From Marthasterias glacialis (taxonomy: Eukaryota > Echinodermata > Asteroidea > Forcipulatida > Asteriidae): a stretch of DNA of 64,000 bases. The DNA is taken from contig OU452223.1 of the NCBI GenBank assembly GCA_911728455.2, positions 5,292,174 to 5,356,173 on the forward strand, given 5' to 3'. Position 1 is the stretch's first letter. Each line of letters begins with the position of its first letter. This document shows positions 51,301 through 60,300 of this stretch, piece by piece. Both the position numbers and the translations under genes were made by a program. The notes below the pieces were generated by a model. It saw nothing but the letters and a program-made list of their open reading frames with translations. It was not told where the DNA came from and did not search any database.

Positions 51301-54300
51301 ATGACTGCTAAACAGAGAACAAGTGAGTAACGGTCTTAACGAATGGTAATCCTAGCGTGCAGAAACTGGACCCAATTTCATAAAGCTGTCATACCGGTAA
51401 GCAAATTTCTGTGCTGACTTCAAACCTGTGCCATGCTCACCATTTCGGTGGTCAATAGCAACCTTGTCGCGTCATTTTCTTGGTACGGAGGTTGGCTCGA
51501 TCATAACCCCTGGAACTGTGACAAGAAAATCTCCCAAAATATGGGAGATTTTAATTAGGCCTGTGGCCGGATCCACTCTATGCGCTGCTCAAATATGGTA
51601 TCCTGCAAAAGAGGCATCAAATCATAGAGCAACACTGGTCTCCTCTCATTCTTTGTAAGTTTGTGACCTGTCTAACTGTATGCAGTTTAGGGTGACTGCA
51701 TAAAAATTATTCATTTGAAGTAGGGTCGCATTAAGATACCTGCATTTTGCAACATGCGTACTATTTTTGACATGGGCATTGTAAACGCCCCTACAAGCGC
51801 CCTAGGGCGTCAAACATTTTTAATAAGCGAGCGCAAAAAGCAGTCAGTTTTGGGAGCCAAGCAGCATTTTTTTTCGGTGCTTCCCTTCCAGTGCATTTCA
51901 TAAACCATCTCGAAGATCAGGTAGGTCGTTTGTGTGTTCGCGACGGATTTTCATCGTCGCATCACTCGTTTGCTTTTCAGAATCACTGGCAAGTTTGCCT
52001 GCCTTTTTTGCTTAGCTTTTGGTGAGCAGCAGTCGTGATATATAAATTTCAATGGGTGTACCCTCTCTGTATCCTGGACATTTTTTTTTTTTATTTCTTT
52101 TGCGTGACACAGTCCCCAACCCACCTGGAAGCATTTTCATTTCTTCTGTGATCAAACCAACATCATGCCGGCTGACCTTCTCCTTACCGTCTGACATCTA
52201 TGGTGCTTTTAACATTTACTACACGGAGCTTGGGCGACAGATTCGACAGCTTGCCGGCAAAGTCAACCAGGACACCACCAGTTATGAGGCCATAGGGCTC
52301 AAGCCAGAGAAGGTGTATGTGCTTGATGTGCAAACGGTATCGGGTATCGGTGACGATCAGACTACCAGTGAACTGTCCTCTGCTCAATGCCAAACAGGTA
52401 AGTGTCCTAAGGTGTGTTTTGTTAGTCCTAAACAATCTGATTTCAGTTGATCAGCAGGTTTTGCAAGCTCAGTAAAAAATTTTTTTCTTAAGTGCGGTAG
52501 AAAAGCTAAAATACATTGTACAAAGTTTTGTCTACAGGGCAGTTTTCAGATGCCTTTCTTTTTCTTAGCCAGTATGCAACAGGCATGAGAATCCTCAGGA
52601 TTTTTCCTGATTTCAAGATTTTCGCCAAATCTTTTTGAGCATTCATATTGTCTTGAAGGAAGTGAAGCAATCACTAAATGGAGAAAGAAATAGTCCACAT
52701 TGTGTTCAAACCTGTAGTTTTGTATTTCTGATGATGCACAGAGTCTGTAAACCTCCTGAATTGTAACATCCTGGAGGTTCCGGGTCTAGAATAAGGGGGA
52801 ACCCAGGCCTGCAAGCCATTTTCAGGAATTTTCACATTTAGCAAATATCTCTGATGCTAGTCAGGATTTGTATTTGTAATGGGAACAGTTCATTAATTTG
52901 GATTCCTCATGTGGTTTAAAGGTGCCCTTCAGCCGCAGACAGTTTACTTCACTGGTGTGACATCAACAACCATCGATATTGTCTGGGTTGGCAATGCCAA
53001 TGTCAACCTCCTAACCATTGCCTCTGAGGATCCTCTGACTGCTCCTAGTGAAGTGGCCGTAGGCAATGTCAACACCCATCAGTTTGTCGACCTGAATCCC
53101 TCCACTAAGTACACTGTCTCAGTGAACCCAGGAGCACAATCGACCAGCTTCAGTGGAGTCACAAAAACAAGTAAGACCGTGGACCCTCACCCACTTCAAC
53201 CTATCGTTCCTTTCTAACAAATTTCCTTGTAATAATAAAAATAAATGACACTCCTGGTGCCGAATTGTCAATTCTGATGGAGATTGTTACAAATGATTTT
53301 ATGAGATGAAGCAACTGTAATACAATGCCTTGAAAGGGATACAAGGTGAGGTGGTGCATATTGCTGCCAGACCATGCCAGAAACACCGGGGCAAACCCTT
53401 CTAAGTGTACTGGGTTCTTTTTCGTGCATTACACAACACATGTGATCGATGGCTTTACGTCCCATTTGAAGGACGAAGGAATGATGGTTAAATGTGTTGC
53501 TTGAGGACACAAGTGTCACCAATACCATCATACACTGAGTAGCCTTTCAGATTACAAAGTAGCAATTTATGGCCGAGTGGTTTAGTGCACTGGACTCAAG
53601 TTCTGGTTGTCAAGTCATCGGGGTGTGGGTTCGAATCCTGGTCATGACACTTGGTGTCCTTGAGCAAGATGCTTTTACAATAATGGGAGACTTTTGAGAC
53701 ATTAGCAGGTGCCCCGGTAAGTGATCCTTTCCTATAATGAGAACAATAGAAAAGGACCGCTTACTGGGGCGTCCGCTAACGTTTTACAATTCTCTCATTG
53801 CTTCTCTTCACCCAGGAGTACAAATAAGTACTTGTGGGGATAGAGGTTGATACTGTTTTTGAAAAAACCTCTGAAGTGCCACAGCAGCACAGGGCTGTAT
53901 ACTTGCCAGGATTACAGGAAATTCACAAAGCTCTAGGACTAGTCTTATCTCGAGTTAGGATGAGTAACTAGTCCTGATTTATGGGACTAGTCATAAGTTA
54001 GGACCAGTCCTAAGTTAGGACTGGTTTTGTGAAATCCACCCCAGGGCACTTATGTAAAGCGCTTTGATACTTTATTGTGAAATGCGCTATAAAAAAACAA
54101 GTTATTATAATTCCTATGTTTTTGACCAGCCCTGTACTCATTGGTAATAGTAGAATCTACATGGAGAATGAAACATGGAGTAGATTAAGTGTACATGACT
54201 TGTTCATAATGGTTGGTTTTCCATTACAGAGCCTTCGATTCCAGGGGCCATTACGGAATTGACGACAACCCCAACCACCATCAGCCTCTCTTGGGACAAC

Positions 54301-57300
54301 GCTGGCGGAGAGTTGGACTTCTACCAGGTTAAATATTATGACTCGGTCGGCCGTGAATTTCTTGGCAGTCCCCTACTGGATGACTTTGAAGTACAGTAAG
54401 TGAATTTTATTTCCATTTTACTAGCTGTGAACTTTTGATATGGCTGTGGTTGTTCAGAAAAGCCTTAGCCAACATTATTGTAACAGCCAAGTCGTTATAA
54501 TAAAGGTATTGCCCAAGTATTTAAAACTTAAAGTAAAGCTTGCAGAGAAGTAGCTGTTGTCCCTGGAACCATTCAGCGCGAGAAATAGCTATATAGTTTG
54601 GAAAAATTTGGAGACCTCTAATTAATCAGTCATTTTGTTAACTGTACAAACCCTTTTGATTGTCTGGGAACAGGCACACCATTGATGGCCTCACCCCTGA
54701 TATGCCGTACATTGTTACAGTGTGGGTCATGACGCACAACGTTGAGAGGACTGGCTACCTCAAGAGTGAAAATGCAGCCGAACGTTCAGATAGAACAAGT
54801 GAGTATTTAGATGTTACTTTTCAACTGAATTCCACAGTTCAGGAGTTGGAGGGTTCAGCATGACGTGCCAGATGCTATTTTGGCTGTTTACCAAGCGCGC
54901 TTGCCAGTATTCGCGCTCATGGTAAACATACATGGGAAGTAGACTGTTACACATGTGTAACAGTCTACTATGCATGTGCTTTACAGAGCACTTGTGGAAC
55001 TGTCACACGGGTGAAGTGCACACACGCAAATATCGCCCAGCTACATACACATGAAAATATGGAAGTAAGAGTAAAAATAAAATATAAATCTGTGCTTTCT
55101 TGAGCTCAGTGATGCCATACTAGAGAAGTTATGAGGTAAATGTAACATGGTTTACATCGGATGGATAGTATACAAATATTGACTGCTTCAAGTGGCGTAG
55201 TAAAACTAGTCACTCAAGGTAATCCCCGCAGCAGCCTATCTTCCCGAGGCGGAGCCGAGGGAAGATAGGCGGCTCTGGGGATCTCCGAGAGTGACTAGTT
55301 TTACTACGCCACGAGATAAAGCAGTCAATATTTGTTTTATAACACCTCAATTTCATCCATTTTGTGGTAATATTCGTTAAACAACTGTGCGTATATCAGT
55401 CTTCAAACAACTGTATAAAATCTGACAGGAAATCTTGACAAAAAGAAAGAGGGGGTACCACACTGCCTTCGTTCTCATATCGTATTTCAAATGCACGTAT
55501 TACTTGATCGTTTCACTGGGTTCGAGGTTGTCGTTGGATAGTACCATTTAATAGTTCTTTTGGTCGGTGTGCAGTGTGATAGTAAAAATACACAACACCA
55601 CGTTCGGCCAACCAACAGATAGAATCAAAGGAAGAGGTGTTATAACCAATATTCATAAATACCTGAGACAGTTTATCCATTCTGATTGGCCGAGAGGGCA
55701 TCACGTGGCCATGTTTAAACGGGCGATATAAACACAGTAAAAAGTGTTTAAAACCGGCTACCTTACGAACGAAAAATATAGCCCCTGTATCAGAATAAAG
55801 AAGTATACGAGTTTCCAGCTGTTGGGTTTCTGATTGGTCGAGAGGGCATCAAGTGCCTATAATAGCTGCAGAGACATAAAGATCGACATTCCGTTCAAGG
55901 AATTGGCCCGTAAATATGGATAGAAATTTAACGCAGAGTCGAGCTGAGAAACTGTCAGATTTTTTCCCAATTTTTGAAGGTTTTTGCAGGTTTTTGACAG
56001 AAAGGCATTTATGAATGGGAATAAAGGTGTGCTGAATCGGTTTTTAACTATTGTTTAAAACCGATGAGGGGCCTGGTGGCTGATAATTGCCTTCGCCTTC
56101 GGCTCGGGCAATTATCGGCCACCAGGCCCCTCATCGGTTTTAAACAATAGTTAAAAACTGATTCAGCACACCTTTATTCCCTTATTAGCTCTCGGAGGTT
56201 TTGGAAGTTGACAAACTAGTTTCCTCAACTTCAGTACCTCGGGAAGCTAATATTGACTGTCCACCCTCGAACCTGGACGCAACTGCATGGATGACAGATG
56301 TTTTGTAAAGATCCTTTCAACAAAATGACATGAAGGAAACCTTGTAACTTGTAATTATATTTTTGCGTCCAGCGCAAGTGCCGGATGGCCAGGTTATCAT
56401 CCAGGACTATACCGAGACGGAGATCTCCATTGTCTGGTCTCACATCGTGGGCACCAGCCTCTACCTGCTGTATGTGTACCCAGTCGGTGATCCAAGGCCG
56501 AACACTTATGAAATAGTACCTGGGACTGAGGTAACGCCAACTGGACTGTTTTACCACACCTTCCCTGGGCTGCTGCCGGGTGTTCTTTATAACATAGACA
56601 TCAGCCACAGCGGGCAGTTTGTTAATGGCCAGCAAAGAACAAGTAAGTCATTCTTTGGTTTGTTCTAGTCGCTTTCCGTTTAATCCTTTGCAACTGATCT
56701 CTGAGGCAGGACTAGTCATTTCAGGATGTGCTGTGATTCTGCAGAAGGGAATTTGTGGATGCCCTGCATCTTTCTAGAATTAAAGGGTTCAGTTTAATTA
56801 GGTATTCATAAATACCCGAGTCAGTTTGGGACAATTTGGGCAGTCCTATTGGTTGAAAGGTGGTCACATGACTGTTTTAAACGGATGATAAAGACATAGC
56901 TGGAGCTGTGAAGGCCAGTTCTGTGCTCGCTGTAGCCACACGAGTGTTAGCGCACTAGCTTACGCGGGTGCTAATTTACTACGTGTAATGCAATCAATAC
57001 ATAACAGTACTCTAAGTAAAGTCCATTAGTATGTGCGCGTACACACAACCGTTGAGCGTCAACCTTTTGCGAAATGGAGCCTGAGGAAGTGGCAAGAATT
57101 GAAAAATAAATGCAAAAAACGGGAAAGTTTCACATGTTTTTCTACATTATTACGTGTTTTAACAAAAGGGCATTTATGAATGGGCATAAAAGAGTAGTGA
57201 CTCGGTCTTAAATGGCCGTTTAAAACCTTGCAGGGTCGTGGCCGTGTGATAAAGGACCTCACCTTCGCTCTGTCCTTTATCACAAGGTCCACGACCCTGC

Positions 57301-60300
57301 CGGTTTTAAGTGGCCGTTTAAGACCTCGGTCACCACTCTTTCATTCCCTTATAGTCTAATTATACTACCTTTATAATTATCATGCACCGCAAGGTTTCAT
57401 CTATGCAATTTCTTTCTCAGATTTCATTTGACACCATAGAGGTCATTAACAAGCACATATTTTTCTTTTTTAATTAAGGTCCAGAATCTCCAGGTCCTCT
57501 GCTACTGTTGAGTGCCAGCTCCACCTCCCTACGCTTCACCTTCAGTGAAGCTCCTGGATCCCTCAGCCACTACGAGATCTACTACCGACCAAACGATGGA
57601 CTGCCCTCTGCTCCATTTGTCATCGGCAGAAGCCAACCAGAGAATTTCCTCATTGAAAACCTGCTGCCGGCCAAGGAATATTTGTTCAGGATTCTGAGCG
57701 TTTCAGAGAGTCCCAATGTAACACAGAGCAGTAGGAGAGTCATTTTTTTCAACACAAGTGAGTACAAACTAGTTCAAATTCCCCCCCGTCACAATATACA
57801 ATTCTCAGCTATTGGGTGTAGCTGACCTCTGAAGTCATACTCATAGAGGTTTGAACTCTGGTATGACCTTTGGTACAACCTCTAGTCAGGGCACGTGCCC
57901 CCCAACTGATGTCCGTGCCCCCCAACTGATGTCCGTGCCCCCATGGTGTGAAGGATAGGAAAGTATAACTAGTAAACTAGTAACATTTGCGGGTACAACC
58001 TTGCAGCCAGCAGTCAACTGCCACGCTTCACCGGTCAACAACAACTTGGATTTTTCCCGCCCAAAGGTGCATCCCTCCAGCCCTACTTAAGCTTCACCAT
58101 CAGCAGCAGTCCAGCATTCTCCTGAAGACGAGCAGAGTATACTGTTCAAAATGTCGAGACCACACCGGCTCTTCTCAGAGCCACCACTCCTCCCAAAAGA
58201 TATTTTTACACGGTTGTACCCGCAAAATTTTATTAGTTTATTAGTTATAGTTTCCTATTACTCAAAGAGTTATTAGAAACTTAACCCATACTATCGTGTG
58301 GTTTTGTTTCATGTGATTTTTTGGGAGTAGTTAGTAATTTATTTGAGGTTCTGGGCCCAATTTCATAGAGCTGCTTAAGCAGGAAATATTGCTTCAATCT
58401 TTTCTGCTAAGCAGAAATGAGCAGGATACCAGTCACAAATTGTACATGCGACATGCTATTTTGGATGGTAACCTTATTCTGGTAAGCATAATTTTGTGCT
58501 TAGCTACTTTTTGTGCTTAAGCAGCTTTATGAAACTGGGCCCTGATAACAGGGCCCAATTTTATAAAGCCTGTAAGCACTATAACTCGCTAAGCACAGAA
58601 CAAACTTGCTTAGCTGAAACAGGTTACCAGCCAAAATTCCATATAGTTTACATTGTTTCAACTGGTGCCCCACTCATGTTTAGCTTAGCAAAAATATTCA
58701 CTAAGCAGCAATTTCTGTATGAAATTGGGCCAGGGTCTATTGTGTTAATATCAGCGTCTTGTGTTTTAAACTCAACGATGATGACCAACGTAGAGAACTA
58801 CACTTAAAGGTGCCATGAATTTTTTTTTTTTATTGGTTAAAAAAATAAAGTATGCCTATTATAGTATATCTTTACTTTTTTCACATTTTTTACATGCGTA
58901 TTAATCGTAGAAATAACGATTTCTAAAATTAGGGGGATGCCGTGCTCCGCCCACCCTTCCTCATTAACATAAAATCTGTGACGTAGACAGTGGAACGGCT
59001 GACCAGGGCCATGTGTGTGACAATAACATACAATGCATTGTTGACCACTCGGCACCAGAGCCGTCTTTGAAATGTTTTACCACAGCCTACGTAATGGATC
59101 ATTGCGCAATCAAATGGCACACATTTTTGGGGCTCAATTAAAGTGTATTAATGCATAACAGACACATCAAAATAGTCAATACTTTGTTTTGTTAATTTCA
59201 AACCATATATTAAGCCACATAAATGTTCCGTGACAAAAAACCTCTTTATGGGCCCTTTAAATAAATGGATTATTCATTTGTTCATTTCTAGTTGCCGCGG
59301 TGCCTGCTGAGGTTATCCTGAGGAGTGTGACTACGGACACCATTCGTGTGACCTGGGGTGAAGTGGAGGGAACAATCAACCCATACACTGTAGGCTTGTC
59401 GAATGATGCGGGTGCTGTCCAAACCATCAACGTTCTTCGCAACCAGCCGAGGCTAGCCGAATTTGGTAACTTGGCGTCCGGTGCCAAGTACACAGTGACT
59501 GTATTGGTGGTGGGGGGGGCTGACGGAACGTTGACGCTGAGAACAAGTAAGAAAACAGCAAGGGTAGAAACGTATGCTCAGCATATAGGGTGCGCTCGGT
59601 TATCTTCCCCGTGTATACTGGGGAGTTACACTCGTGGTAGCCACGACACGAGGCTAATCGAACGCTGTGGTGTATTCACTTGACATTCTGGAAAAAATTA
59701 AGGTTAAAGGTTGTTCCCCGCCGTGAGCCTGCAGCCGTACTACGTCATTACACCGGGCAGCCACCACAGACCCGCTCACGAGCTGGGGCTGTGGTGCCAT
59801 ACACCAGGGCAGACACGAGTATCACGTGATGGCTAATCGAACGCTCTCCTGTAAGTTTTACTTACACGTGTAAGCTAATCGAACGCATCCATAGTAGACA
59901 GTGACCAGGTGTGGATTTCATAAAGCGCTAGGACTAGTCTTATCTCCAGTTATGATGAGTAACTAGTCCTAACTTATAGGACTAGTCATAAGTTAGGATT
60001 AGTCCTAAGTCAGGACTAGTTTTGTGAAATCCACCCCTGGTCCCAATTTCATAGAGCTGCTTAAACACAAAGAGTAGCTAAGCACAAACAAAATTATGCT
60101 TACCAGAATAAGGTCACCAGCCAAAATAGCATGTCCGAGGTATAACAATCTGTGACTGGTATCCTGCTTTTTTTTTGCTAAGCAGACGATTTTTAAGCAC
60201 TTATTTCTGCTTAAGCTAGTCTATGAAATTGGGCCCTGGTCCCAATTTCGTAGAGCTGCTTAAACAGCAATTAGTGCTTAATAATTTTCTGCTCAGCAAA

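Larger units (their letters stand above)
53565..54110 (+). mobile_element. SINE S1b with two nested inserted elements
   Basis: The head ggccgagtggtttagtgcac ... gggttcgaatcctggtcatg and the 3' part (tgcttctcttcacccaggag; ctgtatacttgccagg; gcgctttgatac) are those of S1b. They are interrupted at 53682-53800 and again at 53926-54045. Both insertions are themselves inverted-repeat elements. Confidence 0.88.
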
